Assembly (NCBI GenBank): GCA_009103225.1
Contig: RHPI01003533.1
Location: 32,680 to 96,679, forward strand
Reading direction: 5' to 3'
DNA: 64,000 nt
Origin: Chlorokybus atmophyticus
Lineage: Eukaryota; Streptophyta; Chlorokybophyceae; Chlorokybales; Chlorokybaceae
This document shows, piece after piece, positions 38,101-49,178 of this stretch (positions are counted from its first letter, which is position 1; each line of letters begins with the position of its first letter). Below the pieces are notes generated by a model. It made no database searches. It was not told where the DNA came from and was given only the letters and a program-made list of their open reading frames with translations. Both the position numbers and the translations under genes were made by a program.

Positions 38101-41100
38101 AACAGTCAATGATGCATTGTACAGAAAGAACATGACTTGCACCAGTTCAGAGTGCTGCACAGCTTGCCTGCTTGAGATATTGCCTTTGCTAAAATCCACC
38201 AACTCCATTTTGAAGTTAACGGGATGGTTTAGTGGAATGCGCTGCAGCGCGGTTGGTGCCATACCGCATGCTACAACTTTGCTGAAGTCAGGTACAACAT
38301 ACAACTCCCTGTACCGCTGTGATAACTCGAGGACATCACGCTCTTCCGTGACAAAACTGTGCGTTGGAGGTTTAACGTCATAATCTGGAAGAGGTGGTGA
38401 TCGCCTGCACTACCACATGTAAGTGACATTACAGAACAACTATTGACATGGTCAACTGCTTCAACACACCTCCTTTCTGTCTCTTGGCGTGAGCTCTCTG
38501 TCTTTCGTGGGGAAGGTGACCGCGGGTTTGCCTCACGAGATGGAGAACGGCGACTATACGTATCTCGGGACGGTGAGCGATGACTGCGATCTCGCAACTC
38601 TCTGCAAGCATAAAGACTGTTTGCTCTGCTCTTCATGTGATCAGTGATTACGTTTGCTCACATGCTGATACAGCGCGACAATCAACCATGTTGACACGTA
38701 CGTGCGAGGCCGATCGCGGTCAGAAGATTTCTCCCTGTATCGTCCATGATCTCGGTCTCGGTCTTTGTCTCGTTCGTGACCATGACCATCGGAACGCGTG
38801 CGGTCACGCTCGTTATCTTTGGTACGATCCTGTTCGCGGTCTTTGGGCTTCGACAGATCACGGCCGCCATAGCGATCAGTGGGCATTGCGCGTTCATGAC
38901 TCCGTGATGCTTGATCATAGCCTCCACTGGGTCCAGACACCCTGCCCCCTATCATGCATTGAATGTTTACCTCTCTCACAATGCACTCATGAATACTGCT
39001 GCAATGTAGCCCATGCGGCATGCTGCGGATAGGTGCGCTGTTGAAGGTACCATGATAGCCTCCGCGTCCGCGATCTGGACCTCCAAAACCTCCTCGTCCA
39101 GATGAAAACCCTCCACGTGCATACGGTGCTTCTGACCTTCCACCTCCTCGGCCATATGAGTCGCTGGGACCATATCCCTGTGCTCGCCCGTATGTGGACT
39201 CGTGACGTCCATAGTCTGGCCTGGGTCCTGCTTAGAGAAACATACAACAAAGCAACCAAAATCAAGCAAGCTGCGATACCCGAACTGTCAGCATGTGGTA
39301 AGATTTTACACCTACTACCTGCACTTCTACCATGCGCACTGGCTCCGTGTGATGCCCCCACATGCGCTCCCCTGCGTAAGAATGACAGTATGAGTGCATC
39401 AGATTGCACACAGTCATGGCAATCTGTGCGGTTAACTTCAAGGCCCTGAGCTGTATACAGATAACATCGCACACCATAATCGCTGAGACCATATAAACAC
39501 AAGGATGAAGCAGGTCAAGCAGGGTAAGCAGTTATATAAGCAAAAGTAAGCAGTGTTAACAGCAGGTGGACGAGCCGTTCGACGTGAAGAAACAATCACC
39601 TTCCCGGACCATCTCGGTGCTGCTGTTGCATGGGTTGTGTTGGCTGCCGTGCATAGGCTTGCTGCTGGTAGGCTTGCTGCTGCTGCAGCAATGACACATG
39701 GAGGTCGGATCCCGCAAGTTTTATGACACTCTGCTGACATACCCGGCTGACAGATGTACAGCAGACAAGCTAAACAGGGTGCTGAAACTCTGAGCAATGG
39801 TAAGCCACATATGTATGACAAACATCTCTCCTGACCTCAATGGACAACAAAACAAACCCTTGTGCCTGGCTGGCTGACTACCCTGAGCTCGACCATGCTT
39901 GGACAAGCGCGTCATGCAAGCACACATGCAAGGTAACCGACCTGAGCACCTACTGGCATCGAAGTTGGCACGGTGTGCCTTTCGGGAGTGCGCTCTGGTC
40001 GGCCGCCAGTGGAAGGTGCATAAGAGTACAGTCCTGGTGCCGCAGTCGCAGAAGTACGCCCTACGTCAGGCTGTAGAGATGCCTGCCAAACAACTAACAA
40101 CTTAGCACCAGTGGGCTGTTGATCGTGCTGTCACAATGCAGACTGCTGAACACTTGGCAGCGACCTGTGCCATGCGTGCAGATGGAGGTGCTGAGTCCAT
40201 GCGATCACTGGAACGGGCACCATATGCCGAATAGCCGTGCGGGTCCATCTGTGCATTCGACAGCAGTTAGCAGCAAGCAGATAAGCATGATGCACATTGC
40301 GGGGAGTTACCGCTGGTGTTTGCGCAGATGCGCCACGATAGCTTGCCGTAGCTGGGTGATACTCAGTTCCAACCTGCATTTGTCCACAACCAACACGCAT
40401 TGTTGCATGCTACTGTTGTAGCTTAGCATGCACTACTTTCAGCCGCAAGTGCACCTGCTGAATTGCCGCTGCCCTGGACACGTCCTGTAGGTTAGTCCCT
40501 GTGGCTTGCAAGTAGCTACTTGGGCCCTTGGCAGCCTGGTAGGCGGCAGCATCTCCACTGGCTGCTGATGGGTATCGCACTTGTGATGTGTAACCACCAG
40601 GTGTCTGCTGGTAGGCAGAAGTTGATGTTGGCTGGTAAGCACTGCTCGAGGTAGGCTGGTAGCTTGTGGGCGTATACGCAGCCTTAATGCAGCACACACT
40701 CAAGTCAGCCACCTGTCTCCATTACACGAGAACCATCGCAGCCAATGCAGCTGCATGACAGTACCTCCGATCTTGTCTGTGAACTCCCTGTGTAACCGCC
40801 TTGCGCATACTGGTCATACAATGGTTGCGCTGTGCTACTCTGCGATGTTGCTGCAACTGTCAATATCCAGCTCAAACCAACCACAACAAGTACACGTGCG
40901 CACACGCTCACGCACATTCACACTGAGTCTGACCTGGGTATATAGCGCCTGAGGCTTCTCTGCAGCATAAGTTTGCTGGCCCTGTGCAACGTACTGTTGT
41001 GCTGGCTGCGCTGTGCTGTATTGCTGTGCAGCATATGGCTGTGACGATGTTGGCCTCTGTGCGCTGAACTGTGAAGCCGTGTAGTCATCATATTGACTGC

Positions 41101-41961
41101 CATACGCTCCTACAGTTGCACCAAGTGCTGCAGAACCCTGCCATTCACAGTACACAGCCACCTATATGTCACTGACTGGAACAAATAACTTCCAAACAAT
41201 ATGGACAGGGAAATGAAAGCCTACTGCGCAAGCAACTCTCACCTGCTGCCCGTATCCATCCTGACGTGCATGGGGTTGCTGCTGCTGATAACTAGTGCTA
41301 CCATAGCCGGCGTATGCGTCATAACCCTGTTACATCAACAGTCCGTTTACAGTATGTACTCAGGGCGGATGTATGCTAGAATACAGCACGCGGCAACGAC
41401 CCCGAGGTCTCAGTGACTGCTCACAAGCACTGAGCATGCCAACGCGTGCACCAGCGTGCCACACCATGCAATGATATCCACATGTTGTGTTGCGTCATAG
41501 ATAAGCAAATGAACCTTCCAGAAGCAGCTTTTGCCAGTGCAATAATGCCATCATCACTGCCAACCGCAAACGACTTGATCATCAAGGCGTGTTGTTAACT
41601 GCCAAGTCATTGTAGGTGCTGCACAGCGCTTGAACAGCGAAAACCGCCGAGGCAGTATATGCTGTTGTTGGCTGTGCAGGGTATGATGTATCCTTTGCTT
41701 GATCAAACAGTACGCGTGCTGAACCACGAAAACACTGCGCTTCATCTCGCCTAAATCTGCATTGTGCTCCCAAGAACGGAGTATGACGAACCCTAACTCT
41801 GGGATGACAATGCTGTTATGTGAACACCATGATGCACGAACAAGCGTTCCTGTACATGTAATTGCCGACAAGCCAACATGAGCTCAAACCTGCTGGCTAG
41901 CCCCTCCATGCCCACCGACAACGCCGCCGCCGCCGCCGCCTGGGCGGTAATTGGGATCCAT
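35113..41961 (-). CDS. CCAR1: CCAR1/DBC1-family protein (plant RSA1-like)
   Basis: The minus-strand gene starts at ATG 41961 (MDPNYRP plus a Gly6 run). The first third is Tyr/Gln/Gly-rich and prion-like (41330-39600: GYDAYAGYGSTSYQQQQ, AYQPTSTSAYQQTPGGY). An RGG box follows (ARGGFSSGRGGFGG near 39100), then RD/RS repeats (38920-38470). Conserved blocks are VLELSQRYRELYVVPDF (38400-38120), VIGAIGG SWSAELDGGDP (37775-37597, 37417-37324), IDLSGCRTWLRFLDIHYHR and FVPDVWTLMPSVEEW (37227-37054), the DBC1 inactive Nudix-like region. LSLDGLLEY and VSLFAELFNEML follow (36379-36305, 36236-36162). The end is an EF-hand-like segment (35574-35533, 35465-35424, 35335-35273, 35190-35113). CCAR1 is a transcription and splicing coactivator; Arabidopsis RSA1 acts in salt stress. 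The intron after 35424 begins GCAAGT. Joints between 38120 and 38012 and in the N-terminal third are uncertain. Confidence 0.85.
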
Positions 41962-42356
41962 GCTCGCAACACACTGAATGGACGTTTGCCGCAATGCATG
42001 TTTGTGGTTTGTTGCGAATTTGTATTGGAAACCCTAATTTGGGAAGCCGCTTTTACAGCCGTTACTGACTGCCTGCAGAGTATCTTGCAGCCGTTGTTAG
42101 GGCTCTGTCACCATGTAGAAGTGGCTGTAGTGCACTCGGCGCATTTACGTGCCAGAAACGCCTGCGTAAAAAATTAGGGTTTGGAGCTCGAGTTATGGTT
42201 GTTGTTACGCATATCGCTGTGCATGTTGGCGGGCGGCGACGGCGGTGGCGGAGGACGCGGCGTAAGAGGCGACGACCTTGTGCGAGAGGTGCAAATCTAG
42301 TGGCATTGGCGGGAGCAGTATTTGGCGGGTGCGTGGTGGAATAGACACCTGCCGGC
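41962..42356. promoter_or_regulatory. 395-bp divergent promoter of CCAR1 and SF3B2 with telo-box pair
   Basis: AAACCCTA lies at 42029-42036 and TAGGGTTT at 42185-42192, in opposite orientations, each nearer to one of the two genes. Both genes encode splicing-linked proteins, so shared control is plausible. No TATA box is obvious. Confidence 0.65.
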
Positions 42357-45300
42357 ATGGCCGTGAAGGTTGAGGAGCAGGAGGACGGGCCGCTGCCTAA
42401 CGGCACAGTGGGTGCTGCGGCAGAGGCGGCTGCAGCCAACGGCGATGCTCATGATGATCACGCTGAAAGTAATGGCGTTGAGAAGTCTGCGGGAGCGACG
42501 TCCGCAGCTGCGGAACGCCGACGCCGCCGTCGAAAGAAGAAGAAGGATAAGGCGAAGACAGGCAAGGGTGCTGATGCGGATGCTTCTGACGAGGAGGAAG
42601 AGGCGGCTCCAGCCGAGGTTTGCACTGAGCTAAGCTTGTGCACGCGCATGGTGATGGACGGCATTGCTCCTGTATAGTGTAAACTTGTTCCCGTCGATTG
42701 TTGTTTATAAATCATTCGCGGCTGCCAACAATTGAGATTGGAACTTCTTGAATGCGGACCTTAGTTGGTGAAGGTGCACAAATGCAGCCTGCTTCATGGG
42801 GTGTGCGGTCATGGCTGTGCTATGTTAGGTATGTTAGATAGTTGGCGGTTTGCGGCCTAGCTCTCATCATGCTCACCAACTTTGTTTCAGTTGTATACTC
42901 CACGCTTTACCATTTCTCTATTCGAAGTTCACCTTTATGTCTGCGCATGGCGGGCAGTCATATGCTTCAGTGCTGGATGTGCTTGTTGGGATATCCAGCG
43001 CTGCAGCTATCTGTGGCTTTCTACATGCGCTCGTTCATCATGCTGTGGGTCAGCTACTTGAGTTAGTTAGGGATCGATTGCTGCAACTCTTTGGGGTGAT
43101 TGCGTTGTGTTGGCCTACATATTCGTCGTTGCTGAGTAGTACTTGGTCGTTGTTTCGTCAGATTGTAGTCAACAACCACCATCTTTGCAGACAACTGACA
43201 ACGTGGTGGTGGAGTATGTGACTGCCAAGCCAGAGCTGGATACTGACGATCCAGCATATGATGAGCTGAGACGCATCTTTGAGAAGTTTTCTACCGCAGA
43301 AGCTCCGGTCAAGGTGAGAACGAATCTGCTGTATTCCATCGGGGTTGGTCAGTCAACGGAAGTTGACCTTCACCCGATGGCAGTGTTGAACGCATAGTTT
43401 GCTTGGCCGCAGGGTGGGCGATTGGCGGTCTGAGTCTACGGACTGATTTGGTAATCTAGTAGCCCGTGGTCTGTATGTGTCAAACGTTTGTACCATTCAA
43501 ATTACGCCGCTAAGTTACAATAAGTCACCACACAGTCAACACTCCTGCGTTTCTTTATAGCTGTTCTAAGAAGTGTCATGCACATCAGCTACACAGGAAT
43601 ATGTACCAGTGCGTCCAGCCTGCTGGACTTTCGCGTGCTGATGCGCAGCAAACGCGCTTTGTTGGATTTGGTGCTTGTACGACAACTGTCAAATTGGCCG
43701 GATGCCGTGTTGGGTGTAAGGGGGGTTTCTGTTTCTGAAGTCATGATTACTGCAGCTGGAAGATGGTGAGAATGGTGATGATGCAGAAGCTGCCTCAAAA
43801 CCCAAGGGTGAAGGTGATGATTCTGATGAGGAAGAAAAAGGGGAGAAAGGCGTATCCAAGAAGAAAAAGAAGGTGAGTTCGGGCCCTTCGAGTGCATGCA
43901 TATACAAGGCTGACTCAAAGGACCAATGAACTAAGGCCGCAATTGTCTGCAGCTGCTTCGCCGCCTTAAAGTAGCTGAGCTGAAACAGATGTGCCGCCGG
44001 CCAGAAGTGGTTGAGGTAAACCCAGTCTCTTGCTGAACATAAGTTGTACAGTGTTGATGGCTTCTCCTCTACTGACACGCTCCTTGGCAGGTTTGGGATG
44101 CAACTGCTGCAGATCCACGTTTGCTTGTTTTTCTCAAAGCATATCGCAACTCGGTGCCAGTGCCAAGGCATTGGTCGCAGAAAAGGAAGTTTCTTCAGGT
44201 GTGTACCGCTGGTGGTTACTGTGGATGTTGCTGTGTGGTCGCAGTTTGTTGGCTATGCGTGTCACTTACGCGATCATCTACGCAGGGCAAGCGGGGTATT
44301 GAAAAGATTCCTTTCCAGTTGCCGGACTTCATTGCTGCTACTGGTATTGAGAAAATTCGACAGGTACAGGGTCACCATTGACATAGGCATCAGGTTGTGC
44401 TGATGCTTGCAGCAGCTATGCAGAGTATCTGAAATGTATCTTGCAGGCCTATGTAGAAAAGGAGGACATGAAGAAGTTGAAAACAAAGCAGAGGGACAAG
44501 ATGCAGCCAAAGATGGGCAAGCTGGACATCGATTATCAAGTGCTGCACGATGCCTTTTTCAAGTACCAAACAAAACCAAAGCTGACTGGTTTTGGTGATT
44601 TGTACTATGAAGGCAAAGAGTTCGAGGTAAGTGTTGAGAAGCTGATTGTCTTGTTATGCTGCCTCATTGGCATTCACATACTTATTTGTTCGTTATTTTC
44701 TACATGCAGCATAACATGCAAGACAAGAAGCCTGGTTATTTGTCCATTGAGCTGCGAAACGCGCTTGGAATGCCTGACAACAGGTCCCCACCGCCATGGC
44801 TAGTCAACATGCAGCGCTATGGCCCTCCACCATCATATCCAAGCTTGAAGATACCTGGCCTCAACGCACCCATCCCGACGGGAGCACAGTTTGGATACGC
44901 CCCAGGGCAATGGGGCAAGCCACCGGTGGATGAGTATGGTCGCCCATTGTATGGTGATGTCTTTGGCGTCCAGCAGCCAGATGAGGATGCCAACTACATT
45001 GAGCCCGTTGACAAGTCAAAGCACTGGGGAGACTTGGAGGAAGAAGAGGAAGAAGAGGAGCCAGAGCCCGAGGAAGAAGCCGAAGAAGAGGAAGAAGTGG
45101 ATGAGGAAAAGATTGCTGATGGCATTGCATCTGTCGATTCCATGGCCAGCGTACCATCAGGTAGTCACTATTTCCTGTTTTCTGCGCTTCAGCATGACTT
45201 TTGCTCTACGCCAAAGCACTTACAGATTGCTTGTTGCAGGAGTTGCTACACCTGATGTCATTGATCTCAGAAAGGCACAGCGGCGGGATGAAGACAAGCC

Positions 45301-45725
45301 CTTGTATACGGTGCTTGAGGAGCGTGAGCATCATGTCAGTGCCTCGGAAATCATGGGTTCAGCACATGCATACAATGTCCCTGGCAAGAAGGCAGTTGAT
45401 CTGCTCAAGAGCCAAAAGACAGAGAAGGTTGATGTCACGCTGCGCCCAGAAGAACTTGAAGGCCTTGACGATGTTGCTCTGGCCGCCAAGTATGAGGAAG
45501 CCAGTAAGGCAGAAAAGGACAAGCATCACCGAGAAGATTTCAGTGACATGGTTGCTGAGGTAAGTCTCGTCGCGGGGCCAGCGTAGTCTGGACAAGCTGA
45601 TTTGTCCGTGTGCTGTGTTTGAGCCAGTAATTGCTCTTGAGCAGGAAGCAAGAAAACGTAAAAGGAAGCAAGAACAGAAGGATTCAAAGAAGGATTCCAA
45701 GAAGGCTAAGGACTTCAAGTTTTAG
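42357..45725 (+). CDS. SF3B2: Splicing factor 3B subunit 2 (SAP145)
   Basis: Ten exons join in phase (42357-42617, 43191-43313, 43756-43872, 43953-44015, 44091-44198, 44286-44363, 44447-44626, 44710-45160, 45240-45559, 45645-45725), giving about 593 residues. This matches the plant length (about 580); human has about 895 with an extra N-terminal SAP region. Conserved stretches are EYVTAKPEL, LKVAELKQMCRRPEVVE, NSVPVPRHWSQKRKFLQ, GKRGIEKIPFQLPDFI, MGKLDIDYQVLHDAFF, FGDLYYEGKEFE, PPPWLVNMQRYGPPPSYP (PSP motif), WGKPPVDEYGRPLYGDVFG, VALAAKYEE and EDFSDMVAE, ending KDFKF as in human. SF3B2 is part of the U2 snRNP and clamps the branch-site region in the nucleus. The N-terminus is lysine/arginine-rich, and an acidic Glu-rich tract of about 30 residues lies near 45040-45110. 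Confidence 0.97.
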
Positions 45726-46961
45726 TTGCATTGCATGCACTGCGCAGGACAGCTGCAACAGTGAGCAGGTTGCTGCAGTTTGCTGCACGCATTCTGCAGT
45801 AAATATGGACATAGCCAATCGACATGTACATTCAGCGGTCAGGCAGTGCCAGTGTTATGTTATGCCATGGGCACAGCACCTGCCATGGGCACCTGTGGCA
45901 CAGTGTGGAGTGCACTGTACAGCCTTGCAGTGCCAAACCAAGTGTTATGCAGGTCAGTCCTGTGTTGCTGTTCACCTAGGTAAACTGTTTGGACTCAGTG
46001 ACACAATCAATCCCCTCCCAGTTCTTTTGTACACCTAAATGAATATTGTGTCTGGTATCTGCAATAACAGTGGACAACAATCAGTGTGTGAGATTGCAAA
46101 CTTATTGCGGACTTTGATCCTAGTGTGCGCGAAGTACCCTTTCTGTGGAAAGCTGACAGGCGGGGGAAGGGTCTCCTTTCTCAATGATCATTGACATACA
46201 AGTGTCTACATCAATGCTGCCACCATACTCAACTGCCCCGCAAGGGCCTACTCAAGGGCCTACTCTAGGATCCCGCTGTGCACATGAAAGGTTGAGCTCG
46301 GTGATAAGATGCCATATGACAGCCCATCACTCCCCACTCCCACCCCCACCCGGGGTGGGGGTGGGCCACCCCCACCCACCCATCCCCACACACCACCCAA
46401 CCCCAACCAGCACCCAACCAGCCCAGCACCCGAACCGAACACAGCACAACCTGTGCGGAGGGGGCATTGGACCAGGCACTGCTGACGTCGGCAGTGCAAC
46501 TGCGACGCAACCCAGCAAACCCTGCTGCATCGCTTGCAGAGGGCGAGGAAGGCGGCGGAGCCAAGGAGAGAGGGAGGGGGAGTCCTGGTCGCCAATTTGC
46601 ATGCTGTCTGCGTGACCAAAAGCGCCAACAACTAACCAACGCCCATGTGGGCAGGTGATTACCAACTGCATATTGACTGCTGCATGTCTAACGGGGTAGA
46701 GGCAGTAGATTAGCGTGCTAGTAGTAGCCCGGTGGTCAACTAAATGTCAGTTGTACGACACCTTGCATGTGTTGCTGCGTGCTGACTGGACTACACGTTG
46801 TGCATGCGCATGCATGTCCTGCATTTGATGTACAACATGTCCTCCCTCCCCACCAATTTTTGAAGGGTAGGATGCGTGACATGAAACTTCAATGTAGTGC
46901 ATTGTTCATTTGCCTATTGTTGATCAGGTATGCCAAAGCACCGCGTACATACCATCCCCCC
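45726..46961. other. Intergenic region after SF3B2
   Basis: No coding exon recognised. It contains a C-rich patch around 46330-46450 with a strong GC hairpin, and a TGCATGCGCATGCATG palindromic patch near 46801-46815. It ends at a gap. Confidence 0.55.
46339..46365. repeat. GC-only hairpin CCCACCCCCACCC / GGGTGGGGGTGGG
   Basis: Two perfect 13-bp arms with a single G between them. The right arm also holds a G-run series able to form a G-quadruplex. More CCCACC sequence follows to about 46395. Confidence 0.85.
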
Positions 46962-47299
46962 NNNNNNNNNNNNNNNNNNNNNNNNNNNNNNNNNNNNNNN
47001 NNNNNNNNNNNNNNNNNNNNNNNNNNNNNNNNNNNNNNNNNNNNNNNNNNNNNNNNNNNNNNNNNNNNNNNNNNNNNNNNNNNNNNNNNNNNNNNNNNNN
47101 NNNNNNNNNNNNNNNNNNNNNNNNNNNNNNNNNNNNNNNNNNNNNNNNNNNNNNNNNNNNNNNNNNNNNNNNNNNNNNNNNNNNNNNNNNNNNNNNNNNN
47201 NNNNNNNNNNNNNNNNNNNNNNNNNNNNNNNNNNNNNNNNNNNNNNNNNNNNNNNNNNNNNNNNNNNNNNNNNNNNNNNNNNNNNNNNNNNNNNNNNNN
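46962..47299. other. Assembly gap (338 N)
   Basis: Run of N bordered by a C-run on the left and by a hairpin arm on the right, so the break may be caused by secondary structure. Confidence 0.99.
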
Positions 47300-47304
47300 A
47301 AAGG

Positions 47305-47350
47305 CAAATTGTTGAACTCGCTTTATACAAGAAACGAGTTCAACAATTTG
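47305..47350. repeat. Perfect 16-bp inverted repeat at the gap edge
   Basis: CAAATTGTTGAACTCG (47305-47320), a 14-base loop, then the exact complement CGAGTTCAACAATTTG (47335-47350). A G-run of about 12 follows at 47359. It may be an element terminus or an assembly chimera next to the gap. Confidence 0.85.
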
Positions 47351-47697
47351 TGGGGAGGGGGGGGGGGGAGCGGGGGTGTTCGTAATGAGGTAAACGCGGT
47401 AAGCTTTCAAGTATGTGTAAATAATGTCATAATTGCAAGTATGAGACTTCATTAGCTGTGGTACTTGTATTACCATATAGTTAATTGAAGCCTTTGACAA
47501 ATGTTGAATAGGAGCATGTACATCCCTTTATCATATACTTAAGCAAATATACATAACATCTGTTAATGTAACAGATACCGGCATTGCCGCCGACAACCGT
47601 TTATTCCTCTACCCCAACACCCACACCGCCAGAGACAAGCCTATTAAGCCGCAGCATGACGGTGTGGCACAAAAGTTCTGCGAAGACTGAATGATGT

Positions 47698-47727
47698 AAA
47701 AGGATCCATCATTTGATGGATCCTTTT
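47698..47727. repeat. 14-bp inverted repeat AAAAGGATCCATCA / TGATGGATCCTTTT
   Basis: Perfect arms with a TT loop and a T-run on the right side. It resembles a bacterial-style terminator in shape but has no adjacent gene. Confidence 0.8.
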
Positions 47728-48148
47728 ATACTGAGAGGGTATCAACTATCCTTTTGGTATACAAATCTCAGCTACTTATCATCCCTATCGATAGTATTAC
47801 CATTGAAACATCTAGCGTGAGCCAATTGAGTGACAGACAAGGCATATTCCCAAGAATATGCATATTTAATACCTAATGATAAGGTACCTAACATAAGATT
47901 CCTATCGATAAGGTACCTAACTTGATATCTGCATGTAGTAATCGCATATATGCACTTTGACACCAGAATAGGCTTGCATAAGCGGTTCTACACCCTTTGG
48001 GACTTACCAATTCTATAATGAAGTATTGAAAGCTTCAATTTAAGCGAGGAATTGTAGAAAAGAAATACATGTAGGTATGTATGATTATACGTACATAATG
48101 TGTTACTTGGGTAGCAATAATACTCCTATTATCATTGCTCCCATTACA

Positions 48149-48149
<1 letters not shown>

Positions 48150-48243
<94 letters not shown>
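48150..48243. repeat. Poly-C tract of about 94 bases
   Basis: An uninterrupted C run ends at an N (48244) and is followed by ACACACACAC. Its true length is unknown and a sequencing or assembly artefact is possible. Poly-Gly and poly-Pro frames here are not genes. Confidence 0.9.
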
Positions 48244-49178
48244 NACACACACACACACCACCACCTTGAATTTGCAACGTCCTCATTAAACTCAAGTTGT
48301 CATGCCGGTAAAGGTCTTAAGCTAGATTATCCAAGGATATGACTACATGCAGGGCAATAACAGACTGTGGGCTGGTTGTAGGCATGAGGTAATTAGATAT
48401 GCTTGTAGAAGCATATATGGACAACATTCTCTGTTGGGTTCTGTGATAGGAAGGTTGATGAGAAAGTTGGTAAGTGAGGGGAAGTGCATTTGGCGAGTTA
48501 CAGTCAGCTTAACCGGACATCAGCGTAACCCAGATCTGGTGGGTGTGATCGGGGCTATTTTGGGAGTTGTAAGTGGAGAAGGACTTGTGGAAGGAGTGGG
48601 CATCCACGTGGCAGTCAAGAGCTGGTCATAGAGACAACCTTCTCATTATTGGAGGCGTGGGTCAGAGCTGGAGCTGGAGAGCAAGATTAAGTAGCTTTGA
48701 CCATGGTCTATTGCATACCTAGTTGGTTGTGCTCGATTTAGACATACGAGTTATGTTGTTGACTTGTTCATTGTATAAGTAGTGTGATTGAACAGATGTA
48801 GCTAACTGGTCAGCAAGTTACCGTACCAAGTTACAAGTGCCATACAAGTGCCATAACACTAGTGCAATACATCTTTGTGTGTTGAATGCGATTGGTGCCT
48901 TGGTTGAGACTGCTGTTGTGTGAGCGTGTGACACTTGCGCATACCATCGTGCCCTGCTCAGCAAGCACATCTACAAGGAGGAGGTCATCATCATCACCAT
49001 CATGTAGACTGTTCACTTGCTTACCCGATCCAGGGACTTCAGTGGTTGGCAAGACCGGTGTGTGGTTGACGAGATAGTGAGTGGTAGCATGGCTAAAGTG
49101 TTCGGTCTCGTGGAGGATGACACCAGCAGCACCAGCACATCATTGTCATTTAATGGGAGGCTAGGAACATTGTCGTAG

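Larger units (their letters stand above)
47351..49178. other. AT-rich intergenic region with small palindromes
   Basis: AT content rises sharply compared with the flanking genes. It holds a hairpin at 47698-47727, a repeated block AAGGTACCTAAC (about 47881 and 47911) with CCTATCGATA nearby, the poly-C tract, and possible leader or LTR sequence of the retroelement after about 48740. No gene seen. Confidence 0.55.

Noticed and set aside
46767-47500. Frames across the 338-N gap
   Set aside because: Artefact of N; no coding signal on either side.
47698-47727. Rho-independent terminator
   Set aside because: It has that shape, but this is nuclear eukaryotic DNA and no gene ends nearby.
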